The translations under genes and the position numbers were made by a program. From the IMG/VR virus record IMGVR_UViG_3300012927_000013, positions 1-37,697 of that record: a stretch of 37,697 nt of DNA, one strand, 5' to 3'. The notes beneath the pieces were generated by a model. That model was not told the origin of the DNA. It was given only the letters and a program-made list of their open reading frames with translations, and searched no databases. Below are positions 30,582 to 37,482 of the stretch, piece by piece (position 1 is the stretch's first letter; each line of letters opens with the position of its first letter). This DNA is from a virus.

Positions 30582-31195
30582 CGCTTCCCCAATCTGTTGT
30601 CGCCGCTCAATTCCATCTCCGCCGAAATCGCCCGGTTGCGCCAGATGTTCGCGTCATTCAACAGCCTAACGTTCTCCGCTCGCAGTTTCCGCATCTGCTG
30701 CTCTAGGCGATCCGCATAATGAATCCAATGCGGCTTAGTTTTGGATAGCATCGGCCTCTTCACCTCGCTCGCTTCCTCTGCTTTCGGCTGGGAAGTTGAA
30801 TCACAGTCGGAGCGCTTGCCCGCATAGGCCACGCTTTCTCCGTTGAATGGAAGTGCGCTGGACAGTGCCGGTAGATCAGCAATTAGATTGCCTATTGCTA
30901 CACTCGCGCTTTTTTCTTCCTGCGGAATCGGCTCTCGCTGCGTTTGCACGTCTTCCTCTGCGCGATGCACGATCTCCGACTGTGAACTTTTGACGACTTC
31001 TGTGATTTCGCTCGGCTTGCCTACTCGCACATCCTGTTGGGGCAGCTTGGATGCGGCGTCTTCCCATGAGCATCCAGCGTGGTTATACCCTAGTGGATCA
31101 CGATCACCTTTACCGATCTTCCAAATACATCCACTCATTCCCTGCATAGCATTTGGGAAATGGACCAATACTCTTTCTTTCGCTATCTCGCTCAT
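30578..31195 (-). CDS. Hypothetical protein with coiled-coil end
   Basis: 205 residues. A folded-looking start (LVHFPNAMQGMSGCIWKIGK) precedes a low-complexity middle rich in Ser/Glu/Gln and a C-terminal coiled coil (ADRLEQQMRKLRAENVRLLN). It couples by ATGA to the coiled-coil gene at 29688, and the two may interact. Function unknown. Confidence 0.6.
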   Translation of the reverse strand: MSEIAKERVLVHFPNAMQGMSGCIWKIGKGDRDPLGYNHAGCSWEDAASKLPQQDVRVGKPSEITEVVKSSQSEIVHRAEEDVQTQREPIPQEEKSASVAIGNLIADLPALSSALPFNGESVAYAGKRSDCDSTSQPKAEEASEVKRPMLSKTKPHWIHYADRLEQQMRKLRAENVRLLNDANIWRNRAISAEMELSGDNRLGKR

Positions 31196-31199
31196 TCGC

Positions 31200-31352
31200 C
31201 TATCCTCGACGTTCGATTTTCAAAACTTCATCCAAAACTTTCCAGCAGGCATCCGCTGAAATTTCAGGATTATGAGATCGACCACTAGCGATGACCGATA
31301 GCGCGTGCATCACATCCACGATCTTCCTTCGCTGCAACTCATCCATTGCCAT
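31200..31352 (-). CDS. 50-residue hypothetical protein
   Basis: Short ORF: MAMDELQRRKIVDVMHALSV ... ending KIERRG. The start lies inside the end of the upstream gene (14 nt overlap). Helical, with a Cys at residue ~36. Supported by its fit in the gap and by its neighbours' spacing. Function unknown. Confidence 0.5.
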   Translation of the reverse strand: MAMDELQRRKIVDVMHALSVIASGRSHNPEISADACWKVLDEVLKIERRG

Positions 31353-31620
31353 CGCTCTTCTCCTGTAGCTGGTGGGCTACTAACTCATACAAAGCTGCAA
31401 TTCTTGACGGCATCGGTGCTTCCCCTGGACAAAATTCATCGTGATCTTGAGCGTGGAAATCGACTATACATTCAAGATGCATCGCCCAGTTCTGCCAATC
31501 ACCAGACCAGATGCCCTTATAGCGGTAGTAAAGTTCGCCTTTGGGAATGCGAGCCCAGCAATATTCACATCTGCCTTCCTTGCGAGCCACAATCTCTTTG
31601 CCTTTTCCAAAATCGCTCAT
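31339..31620 (-). CDS. PARP-type-zinc-finger-like small protein
   Basis: 93 residues from the ATG at 31620 (GAGGAGAGCGGGG upstream). ARKEGRCEYCWARIPKGELY, then an aromatic stretch and MHLEC give a Cys-Cys...His-Cys arrangement like PARP-type zinc fingers, common in phage accessory genes. Likely DNA-end or nucleic-acid binding, from family knowledge only. It overlaps the next gene by 14 nt. Confidence 0.6.
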   Translation of the reverse strand: MSDFGKGKEIVARKEGRCEYCWARIPKGELYYRYKGIWSGDWQNWAMHLECIVDFHAQDHDEFCPGEAPMPSRIAALYELVAHQLQEKSDGNG

Positions 31621-31642
31621 TCCCCGCTCTCCTCTGGTGAAG

Positions 31643-31918
31643 CTACTGCTCTGGCTGCGGTTCTCCGCGTTCTTGGCGTATGTCTTGAAAGCTGATCCAA
31701 ATAGCGGGATTGATCGTATGTAGCCGTCGCTCGGCGTCATAGCACGGCTTGCAGACCATTGCTCCTGCCCATTTACTCTTGTAGCCGTCGGGAACAACTA
31801 GGTCCCCATAGCGAGCTACTCCGTAAGACTTCGCGCTGCGAGCTTGCTTCCATTCGACATCACAGACGACACACTGGCAGGGAATGATGTTCAAGTCGAT
31901 TATTGTTATCGCTGCCAT
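31643..31918 (-). CDS. Zinc-ribbon protein
   Basis: 91 residues. PCQCVVCDVEWKQARSAKSY ... AMVCKPCYDAE gives two Cys pairs about 40 residues apart. Hydrophobic first residues. Separated from the neighbours by ~25 nt. Function unknown. Confidence 0.6.
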   Translation of the reverse strand: MAAITIIDLNIIPCQCVVCDVEWKQARSAKSYGVARYGDLVVPDGYKSKWAGAMVCKPCYDAERRLHTINPAIWISFQDIRQERGEPQPEQ

Positions 31919-31947
31919 TCTTCTCTCCTTGATAGGCGTGAAATCGG

Positions 31948-32145
31948 TTATTTATATCTATGAGTCCCTGAGAACTTCATCAGCCTCAAGAACAATGTTG
32001 GTCGCGTCCACACTACTCTTTCGCATCTAGGTTCTAATTCATCAATGAGGATCTGGGCGCATTCGTCACAATACTTGCTTGGGTCCATCCCAGCGCGAAG
32101 TCCATATTCTTCGTCGCAGCGAGCGCATACTGGCGGTTCGTTCAT
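31948..32145 (-). CDS. Small zinc-ribbon protein
   Basis: 65 residues with CARC and CDEC about 17 residues apart (MNEPPVCARCDEEYGLRAG..., KYCDECAQI). A compact ribbon with a basic aromatic tail. Function unknown. Confidence 0.6.
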   Translation of the reverse strand: MNEPPVCARCDEEYGLRAGMDPSKYCDECAQILIDELEPRCERVVWTRPTLFLRLMKFSGTHRYK

Positions 32146-32178
32146 TTTCTTCCTACTTTCTACCTATTTTGGCAGGTG

Positions 32179-32400
32179 TTAGGGTTGGCTAGGTGGCTGA
32201 TCGTTCTGATACCAGTACACAAATTTATCAAAATCCTTTTTGGGAATCTCAAAAGTTGCGGAAGCTGATTCACCAACAGTCTGCTTGACTAGCATTATCG
32301 ATGTTCCGTCGATCGACATCCAAAAGCGCGGAGTTGCAGTATTGTCTTCGATTAGATTATTGGCGACATCATCGAAGGTCTTGGCTTCAATCGGTTTCAT
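32179..32400 (-). CDS. Small hypothetical protein
   Basis: 73 residues (MKPIEAKTFDDVANNLIEDN...), a beta-rich core (MLVKQTVGESASATFEIPKK) and a DQPPSQP end. No family recognised. Confidence 0.55.
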   Translation of the reverse strand: MKPIEAKTFDDVANNLIEDNTATPRFWMSIDGTSIMLVKQTVGESASATFEIPKKDFDKFVYWYQNDQPPSQP

Positions 32401-32454
32401 GATCTATCCTCTATCTCTGCTGGGTTATGCCGTGCTACTTGGCGTACAACTTTT

Positions 32455-33168
32455 CTATCTCTTTCGAACTAGGCGTCTCCGATTCTTCTCCGCTTTGCGT
32501 TGTCCATTACTTGTAAGATATGCGGTTAGATCGGAGTTTTCCTGTAGTATGACCAGAAGCTTAGGAGCCATCTTTGTAATCAAACTATGGAGCTCCGCAT
32601 TGTCCTCGCAACCGGAGGCAACATGCATCAGTTCATGCATAACAGTACCTTCCTTGTCGAGGTTAGTCGCCAATACCCTAACTCTCTGCAATCCACACGT
32701 CGTGTCGCCGAGTATCTTTCCTTTGCTCCAATCTGGCGTATCCTCCACAGTCCAGTAATGCTTGTCTAAAATAAACTTCTTTGGGGGTATATTTTTCATG
32801 GCCGTTTGGATAGCATCCCAATCTTTTTCTCGGCTCATCGCCTTTTCTACTTCATTACTATAAAGCAGAAGAAAAGCATCTTCAAGTGAAATATTCTCCA
32901 GTTTGATTTCACCGTCACTAACCGAAAATTCTTGCATATCAACAGATTTACCGCTGTTGAACATGTATTTGAAAAAGTGTTCAGGAGGACCGTGTTTTTG
33001 TTTTTGGTAGTCCTCGTAAGCCTTGATCTTTGACATGGCATAGTCGTGTGCGTATGGTGTGTTAGCACCGATCTCGGATTGAATATAGACACCGGAGGAA
33101 GACTGCCCATTCAAAAGGCATGATGGTATTAAAATTGAGAAGAGTGCAGCTAAAAGAAATAATTTCAT
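32455..33168 (-). CDS. Secreted zincin-type metallopeptidase lipoprotein
   Basis: 237 residues. The N-terminus MKLFLLAALFSILIPSC carries a lipobox-like IPSC, predicting lipidation at Cys17. The motif EGTVMHELMHVASGCEDN contains HExxH (His178, Glu179, His182), the zincin active site. Glu192 in NAELHSL is a possible third ligand. A basic tail (RKAEKNRRRLVRKR) ends it. It would act in the periplasm or on the outer membrane, cleaving peptides or another small substrate. A metallopeptidase is unusual in a phage accessory operon. Confidence 0.6.
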   Translation of the reverse strand: MKLFLLAALFSILIPSCLLNGQSSSGVYIQSEIGANTPYAHDYAMSKIKAYEDYQKQKHGPPEHFFKYMFNSGKSVDMQEFSVSDGEIKLENISLEDAFLLLYSNEVEKAMSREKDWDAIQTAMKNIPPKKFILDKHYWTVEDTPDWSKGKILGDTTCGLQRVRVLATNLDKEGTVMHELMHVASGCEDNAELHSLITKMAPKLLVILQENSDLTAYLTSNGQRKAEKNRRRLVRKR

Positions 33169-33196
33169 CGTGGTTCTCCTCCTAGATAAATTACAG

Positions 33197-33412
33197 CTAA
33201 ATTTTTGACAGGATAGCCGCCATAACTACAGCAGACCAAAGTGCGGTGACGAAAACTACAAAAGTCCACCCAATGATTGATAGCCCTTCCTTCATCACTT
33301 CTGTCTGCAAGCAGGTCGCTAGCACCTGCGCCCACTTGACGCGCTCGGCGGAATCGCCTACGTTGAGATCGAACTGCTCCTCGGCGTACTGCTTGAGTTC
33401 TGGATTGGTCAT
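33197..33412 (-). CDS. Small membrane protein, paralog 1
   Basis: 71 residues from the ATG at 33412, chosen because MTNPELKQYAEEQ aligns with the paralog at 33418 (MNNSQLKQYTEER); the ATG at 33424 is an alternative. A charged soluble part is followed by a C-terminal transmembrane helix (GWTFVVFVTALWSAVVMAAI). Function unknown. Confidence 0.55.
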   Translation of the reverse strand: MTNPELKQYAEEQFDLNVGDSAERVKWAQVLATCLQTEVMKEGLSIIGWTFVVFVTALWSAVVMAAILSKI

Positions 33413-33417
33413 ATCTA

Positions 33418-33636
33418 TCACCATATTTCATGGAACATTTTCCAAACATGTTGTATCTGATTTACGTAAATCCAATGGGAAAGAGTTACAGGTGGACCAC
33501 TCCACGGAAAGTTATTGTCGACATCCCAAGATGAAACAGTAACTAGAGAATAGGTGATGAATAGTGCAACAAACGAGACTAGAATGTATGCTCTGATCCG
33601 CTCTTCGGTGTACTGCTTGAGTTGTGAATTGTTCAT
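33418..33636 (-). CDS. Small membrane protein, paralog 2
   Basis: 72 residues from the ATG at 33636 (MNNSQLKQYTEERIRAYILV). One helix (YILVSFVALFITYSLVTVSS) follows directly on the motif shared with the downstream paralog. The remainder is aromatic. The pair probably arose by tandem duplication of the N-terminus. Function unknown. Confidence 0.55.
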   Translation of the reverse strand: MNNSQLKQYTEERIRAYILVSFVALFITYSLVTVSSWDVDNNFPWSGPPVTLSHWIYVNQIQHVWKMFHEIW

Positions 33637-34055
33637 GGCCTCTCTCCATACTGCATTGAGCACTTCATATTTTCCTCAATCATGCTGAAGCGGTCTGGAT
33701 CATCATTGCAAGGACCACCTAGCTTCCATGGACATGGTCCATCATCCGAAGGACCAACGAGTACGTAAGGATGCAGCCATCGAGGGTCTTTGATTTCTTC
33801 AATCTCCGATTCTGGTTTCCATTCATGGCCAGGAATTTTCCCATACGAATAGATGAAAATGTCTGGGTATGAACGTTTCCAGGAAACTGGGATCTCCGAT
33901 TCTGGCATCCATGGATGGACGGGAAATTCCATACAGTAATGCCAGTCACTGCAAGGTAGACGTTTTTCCTGGTCGTCATACTTAGCACTAGGATTCTCGA
34001 CGCCACATCCCACAGCAGTTAACAGTGCGCCGATAGCGATCCATCGAAATATCAT
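33633..34055 (-). CDS. Small lipoprotein with internal repeat
   Basis: 140 residues from the ATG at 34055. The signal MIFRWIAIGALLTAVGC carries a lipobox. The mature part has a repeated WMPESEIPVSW / WKPESEIEEI element, a Pro/Trp/Cys-rich composition and several cysteines that could form disulfides in the periplasm. It overlaps the upstream gene by ATGA. Function unknown. Confidence 0.6.
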   Translation of the reverse strand: MIFRWIAIGALLTAVGCGVENPSAKYDDQEKRLPCSDWHYCMEFPVHPWMPESEIPVSWKRSYPDIFIYSYGKIPGHEWKPESEIEEIKDPRWLHPYVLVGPSDDGPCPWKLGGPCNDDPDRFSMIEENMKCSMQYGERP

Positions 34056-34222
34056 GGAATTTTCTTCCCATCCACATACTTCCAAGTAACGAGACCGAGC
34101 CTGATGCCAGCGTTGATTATTTCAAGATATCGATCAAAATCTGTGTTTTCCAATTGGCCCATAAGCGCTTTTACTTCAGGATCAGTCGATTCGAATTCGA
34201 CATAGATTTCATCTTGGATCAT
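34052..34222 (-). CDS. 56-residue hypothetical protein
   Basis: Short ORF from 34222 with AGGAG upstream (MIQDEIYVEFESTDPEVKAL ... YVDGKKIP). It overlaps the lipoprotein start downstream. Acidic N-terminal half. Function unknown. Confidence 0.55.
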   Translation of the reverse strand: MIQDEIYVEFESTDPEVKALMGQLENTDFDRYLEIINAGIRLGLVTWKYVDGKKIP

Positions 34223-34273
34223 ATCCACTCCTTATTCCTATCCCTCAAGTCCCGCTCATCCTGAACCTTCTAC

Positions 34274-34522
34274 TTACAGCCTCCAGCTTCGCGTAGGCGG
34301 CATGTTCTTCATCCAATCTTGATGCGCCAATTCGCAATTCCTACCCCAGCCCATCATGCCGTCATCGCCAAGCCAGAAGAAAACATTGCGGTCTACTTCG
34401 CAGCCTTCGCGATCCGGCATAACGGTGATGGTGATTGTCGGCTCGGGTAGAACACTGACTGGTTGCAGATGATGAACTACACACCCCTGAACTAATAGCA
34501 GAAATACGGCAAGTAGCTTCAT
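34274..34522 (-). CDS. Small lipoprotein
   Basis: 82 residues. MKLLAVFLLLVQGC is a signal with lipobox QGC. The mature part has ITITVMPDREGCEVDRNVFF and two more cysteines. GGAGG precedes the ATG. An ATGCTTGCA copy lies 35 bp upstream. Possible outer-membrane spanin or exclusion factor, without direct evidence. Confidence 0.6.
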   Translation of the reverse strand: MKLLAVFLLLVQGCVVHHLQPVSVLPEPTITITVMPDREGCEVDRNVFFWLGDDGMMGWGRNCELAHQDWMKNMPPTRSWRL

Positions 34523-34556
34523 CGTAAGACCTCCGCCATTCGACTATTATGCACCA

Positions 34557-34565
34557 ATGCTTGCA
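34557..34565 (+). promoter_or_regulatory. ATGCTTGCA motif upstream of the lipoprotein gene
   Basis: An exact copy in the 95 bp gap between 34522 and 34618. It is oriented opposite to the flanking genes, unlike the other copies. On the gene strand it is followed by TGCATAATAG, with a CATAAT -10 candidate. Confidence 0.4.
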
Positions 34566-34617
34566 CGCAGTCGAGACAATTCAGCAACAACTGGCTTGTT
34601 TCAGCATCCCAGCCGTG

Positions 34618-34854
34618 TCACCGTAAAGACTCAGGTCGCTCTGACTCGTCCTCGACGGCCTGCGGCGGGTGAGCTTGCAGGGGTTTGCCCGCCAACTTCT
34701 TTCTGGCGTTGATAGCCTGCATTGCCACCCTGGCGGCTTCGCTTTGTGCTAGAGACCGTACAGCCCCACCTTTCCGCCCGCGCTCGATGTAGAGGCATTT
34801 TGGGCAGCAAAGGACGGTTTCTGTGTGAATCTTGCAGTGTGGTTTTCTTGGCAT
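34618..34854 (-). CDS. Small zinc-ribbon-like protein
   Basis: 78 residues. HCKIHTETVLCCPKCLYIER supplies Cys/His ligands. A helical middle (AARVAMQAINARKKLAG) and an acidic tail follow. Starts 8 nt from the next small gene. Function unknown. Confidence 0.55.
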   Translation of the reverse strand: MPRKPHCKIHTETVLCCPKCLYIERGRKGGAVRSLAQSEAARVAMQAINARKKLAGKPLQAHPPQAVEDESERPESLR

Positions 34855-34862
34855 GAATTTCC

Positions 34863-34964
34863 TTATCGCGAGAGTAGAGAGAGAATGGTTATGACGGCAA
34901 AAATAATTACCGGACCAAGCAAAAGTCTGAGGGCGAAGTAGCGGCCGCGCGGTGGTCTATGCAT
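34863..34964 (-). CDS. 33-residue membrane peptide
   Basis: From the ATG at 34964: MHRPPRGRYFALRLLLGPVI then a hydrophobic helix (FAVITILSLLSR). The start overlaps the end of the upstream gene by 8 nt. A longer in-frame ORF to 35078 overlaps that gene and is less likely. Confidence 0.4.
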   Translation of the reverse strand: MHRPPRGRYFALRLLLGPVIIFAVITILSLLSR

Positions 34965-35097
34965 GGATTTCCTTGTCGTCGAGTTCGTCTTGCTTCTCGG
35001 AGTCGTAGGCTTCGTCCTCAGCGCGTGGATTGGTGCGGGATTGATCGCTGTTTTCATATTGGTCGGCTGATGCGCCAAGCGGGTAGTTGCTACTCAT
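34957..35097 (-). CDS. 46-residue acidic protein
   Basis: MSSNYPLGASADQYENSDQS ... DEAYDSEKQDELDDKEIHA, acidic and probably disordered. It overlaps the upstream gene by 8 nt and the next start downstream. Function unknown. Confidence 0.5.
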   Translation of the reverse strand: MSSNYPLGASADQYENSDQSRTNPRAEDEAYDSEKQDELDDKEIHA

Positions 35098-35287
35098 GGC
35101 GAGCGATCTCCTTATCCGCGGCGGCGAGCAAGACCATCGCGGCCCCAGGGTTAGCGACGGCGGCGATCTGCGCGTCTGTGGTTGGGTAGCCCATGCGGAC
35201 GTTGTGCATGGTGGTGATGTCCTTCATGAATTGGAGGGCGTTGCCTGGCTCGAAAATGCTGGACGGGTTACGCGGATCATAAGACAT
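35090..35287 (-). CDS. Small hypothetical protein
   Basis: 65 residues from the ATG at 35287 with GGAAGGAGATC upstream (MSYDPRNPSSIFEPGNALQF...). Includes HNVRMGYPTTDAQIAAVANP. No family recognised. Overlaps both neighbours. Confidence 0.55.
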   Translation of the reverse strand: MSYDPRNPSSIFEPGNALQFMKDITTMHNVRMGYPTTDAQIAAVANPGAAMVLLAAADKEIARHE

Positions 35288-35525
35288 TCGCGGATCTCCT
35301 TCCCAATAAATAGGCGCTGAGTACGGCTTCGTTATGGACATTGGCGTCGACAGGTTTATTTTTAATGGCGATAAGTTTTTCCAGTTCTTCGGTCATCCAC
35401 GCATCTTGGAAAAACTCTTGTTTCCCTTGCTTGCTGCAAAATAGACCACCGGACCCTAGATGGTGGTCTAGGGTGTCTTTTCCGCAATGAAGACATGTGC
35501 GCTGGGGGTTTCCCTCGAATATCAT
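35277..35525 (-). CDS. Zinc-ribbon-like protein
   Basis: 82 residues. RTCLHCGKDTLDHHLGSGGL, then FCSKQG: a CxxC with His and Cys that could bind zinc. The helical C-terminus is lysine-rich. It overlaps the upstream DnaJ-like zinc-finger gene by ATGA. Confidence 0.6.
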   Translation of the reverse strand: MIFEGNPQRTCLHCGKDTLDHHLGSGGLFCSKQGKQEFFQDAWMTEELEKLIAIKNKPVDANVHNEAVLSAYLLGRRSANVL

Positions 35526-35698
35526 TGTGGGTCTTTCCTTTCCCGCGCTATGGCGGCGTCAACCAAGTTTCTGTTGATGAATCCTGTGCCCGCGCACGCG
35601 CGACACCGCATGACGTAGACGTAGAACCCGCAGTCGTAAAGAGGTGTTTTCTCCTCGCGACGCATCCAGCCGGAGCCGCTGCAGGCTGGGCACTTCAA
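35522..35698 (-). CDS. 58-residue DnaJ-type zinc-finger protein
   Basis: Reading from the TTG at 35698 (overlapping the upstream stop as TTGA): LKCPACSGSGWMRREEKT ... MRCRACAGTGFINRN. Two CxxCxGxG repeats match the DnaJ central zinc finger. The next ATG overlaps its stop. The short length and TTG start keep it out of default gene calls. Probably a zinc-stabilised adaptor; function unknown. Confidence 0.6.
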   Translation of the reverse strand: MKCPACSGSGWMRREEKTPLYDCGFYVYVMRCRACAGTGFINRNLVDAAIARERKDPQ

Positions 35699-36192
35699 AA
35701 CGGCATCTCGAACAGTTTGGCCCGCACGTCGCCAATAGCGATATCGTCGAATTTGATACCGGCAGCGTTGAGCAGATCCAAGGTTTTGTTGTGAGCCTCG
35801 TCTGCCGTGAAGGCCTCAACAATGATGGCGACCTCTTGCGTATAACTGCGGAGTTCCTGCTTGAGGTCCGGAACAAAACTGTCAAAGTCGGGTGTGGGAA
35901 GTTCTGGATTTATCCGAACCTCATGAACCTTTTTCCCATCGACATAATACTTGTCCCAGATATCGCCAGCGTCATCGCCGATACCGTGGAGCTTGAAAAG
36001 CACCATTGGTTCGCGCTGAGATATTGCAACCATGCTGTCTTCGTGCTTGTACCACTTGGACGATTGAGCGGTAGAGCCGTCTGGTTCGAGAGCGTAAGAG
36101 GCCTCCTCGTCATATTTAATGAGCTTTGCGAAAGTCTCAGCGCTGACCGAATTTCGTTCCTGTGTGAGCGTGTATTCTGTGTTGTATCCCAT
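35695..36192 (-). CDS. Hypothetical protein
   Basis: 165 residues from the ATG at 36192 (GGGAG 9 nt upstream; a TTG at 36198 is too close to it). An N-terminal MGYNTEYTLTQERNSVSAET leads to charged, mixed alpha/beta sequence with YKHEDSMVAISQREPMVLFK. The C-terminus DIAIGDVRAKLFEMPF couples to the zinc-finger gene. Function unknown. Confidence 0.6.
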   Translation of the reverse strand: MGYNTEYTLTQERNSVSAETFAKLIKYDEEASYALEPDGSTAQSSKWYKHEDSMVAISQREPMVLFKLHGIGDDAGDIWDKYYVDGKKVHEVRINPELPTPDFDSFVPDLKQELRSYTQEVAIIVEAFTADEAHNKTLDLLNAAGIKFDDIAIGDVRAKLFEMPF

Positions 36193-36275
36193 ACTCAATT
36201 TCTCCCTTTCTGAAGCGCGGGAGCCATGGAGACCCCCGCGTATTTCCCTTCGATTTATTGCTCGATTCTAACTTC

Positions 36276-36602
36276 TTAGAACGCCTCGACCACTGGGTCT
36301 TGCTCGCCCGCCATGATGAGCAGAATTTCAGCCTTGGCCAGCTTGACTACCTTCTCCTTGTTGTGGGTGAAGGCGTAGACCTCGACGCCGTTGAAGTTGA
36401 AGTGCACGTAGTGCTCGTAGTTGGCTTTGTCGACCGCGAAGTCGGCGTCGGACGGATTGTCGAACTTGAGTCCCTTGACGTCGTAGTTGAAGAGCACGAG
36501 CGCATCTTTGAGCAGGACGGCACCGGTTGGCTGCGCTTGAGCCTGTAGCGGCAGAGCTACGACGAATACGGCGAGCAGGAGGAAAAAGGCGAATTTCTTC
36601 AT
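36276..36602 (-). CDS. Small exported protein
   Basis: 108 residues from the ATG at 36602. MKKFAFFLLLAVFVVALPLQ then AQAQ is a signal peptide. The mature ~85 residues are beta-rich (AVLLKDALVLFNYDVKGLKF, HYVHFNFNGVEVYAFT). The 170 nt upstream, to the next gene at 36772, hold no clear gene. Function unknown. Confidence 0.65.
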   Translation of the reverse strand: MKKFAFFLLLAVFVVALPLQAQAQPTGAVLLKDALVLFNYDVKGLKFDNPSDADFAVDKANYEHYVHFNFNGVEVYAFTHNKEKVVKLAKAEILLIMAGEQDPVVEAF

Positions 36603-36771
36603 GTGTAGGCGTCCTCGAAAATCTGGGTGAGTGGAGCGTGAATGTTGAACCGCGGCGAGCCGTGGCAGTATATGACCGTTCCCGCCCTCCAGATGTACGT
36701 TCACCTGATACCCGTTTTGACGTGCGGTTAGGTTTGACCCAAAGGCGGGAATGGGCATACATCGCCCATAG

Positions 36772-36966
36772 CTAGTTCGCAAATTCTGCATGTGCGACTT
36801 CTTCCTGAGCTGCGAGAAGCACGCCAGGGGTAATGCCGGGGATAAACTTGAACATCTCGGTTTCGCCGTGTCCTGCCGTCAACCAACGAGTGAGAGCAGA
36901 GACAGTAGCGGCGGGTGAACGATCGGAGTCTTTGAAGTCGGCGATGATAGCGGATTTCGTTTCCAT
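36772..36966 (-). CDS. Small hypothetical protein
   Basis: 64 residues (METKSAIIADFKDSDRSPAA...). Helical, with ALTRWLTAGHGETEMFKFIP. AAGGAACC precedes the ATG. Function unknown. Confidence 0.55.
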   Translation of the reverse strand: METKSAIIADFKDSDRSPAATVSALTRWLTAGHGETEMFKFIPGITPGVLLAAQEEVAHAEFAN

Positions 36967-36999
36967 GACGGGTTCCTTTTCTTGCCCTGCCGGGCCGGG

Positions 37000-37095
37000 T
37001 TAGTGGTAGACGACGATTACGATTAGGCCACCGGCAAGAATCTCGAGTGCAATTGCCAGCAGCAGGATGGTAGTGGCGTTGATTTTACTTGGCAT
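37000..37095 (-). CDS. 31-residue membrane peptide
   Basis: MPSKINATTILLLAIALEIL ... IVIVVYH, essentially one transmembrane helix. It overlaps the end of the upstream gene by 11 nt. Supported by frame and composition only. Confidence 0.45.
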   Translation of the reverse strand: MPSKINATTILLLAIALEILAGGLIVIVVYH

Positions 37096-37480
37096 CTGAA
37101 CCCGTGTAGAGATGGCGGAAGCAGCCACATCCGGGGCAAAGTCCGAGTGGTGCCGGATCGCCTATAGCCCATCCCTTCGATGTCGGGGAGAAGGGTTCCA
37201 GTTCTCTTTCTGGTCGAATTGCAGTGCATCCCTCACATTGTGTGAGGTCTTCGCCAGATGGTTCAGGTTCGCTGTCGGTCGGCGGCGGTACTTGCTTCGC
37301 GGCATGGGTTTCGAGCGCATCTTGGAACCGCGTCATCCAATCATCCATAAACCGGGATTGGCGTTGGAACGTATCCTCGAATGCTTGCGCTGCACGGTTC
37401 ATGGTCTCGGCGGCGAATTGCATAGATCGCGCGGCGTCTTGGACTTGTTCGCTGCCGTGTAGGTAGATGGATTCAGACAT
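37085..37480 (-). CDS. Hypothetical protein with C-terminal zinc ribbon
   Basis: 131 residues. A helical, Gln/Ala/Met-rich N-terminal half (AARSMQFAAETMNRAAQAFE) leads to a Pro/Glu linker, then CEGC and CPGCG about 30 residues apart. The ribbon may bind nucleic acid or protein. Function unknown. Confidence 0.6.
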   Translation of the reverse strand: MSESIYLHGSEQVQDAARSMQFAAETMNRAAQAFEDTFQRQSRFMDDWMTRFQDALETHAAKQVPPPTDSEPEPSGEDLTQCEGCTAIRPERELEPFSPTSKGWAIGDPAPLGLCPGCGCFRHLYTGSDAK

Positions 37481-37482
37481 GA

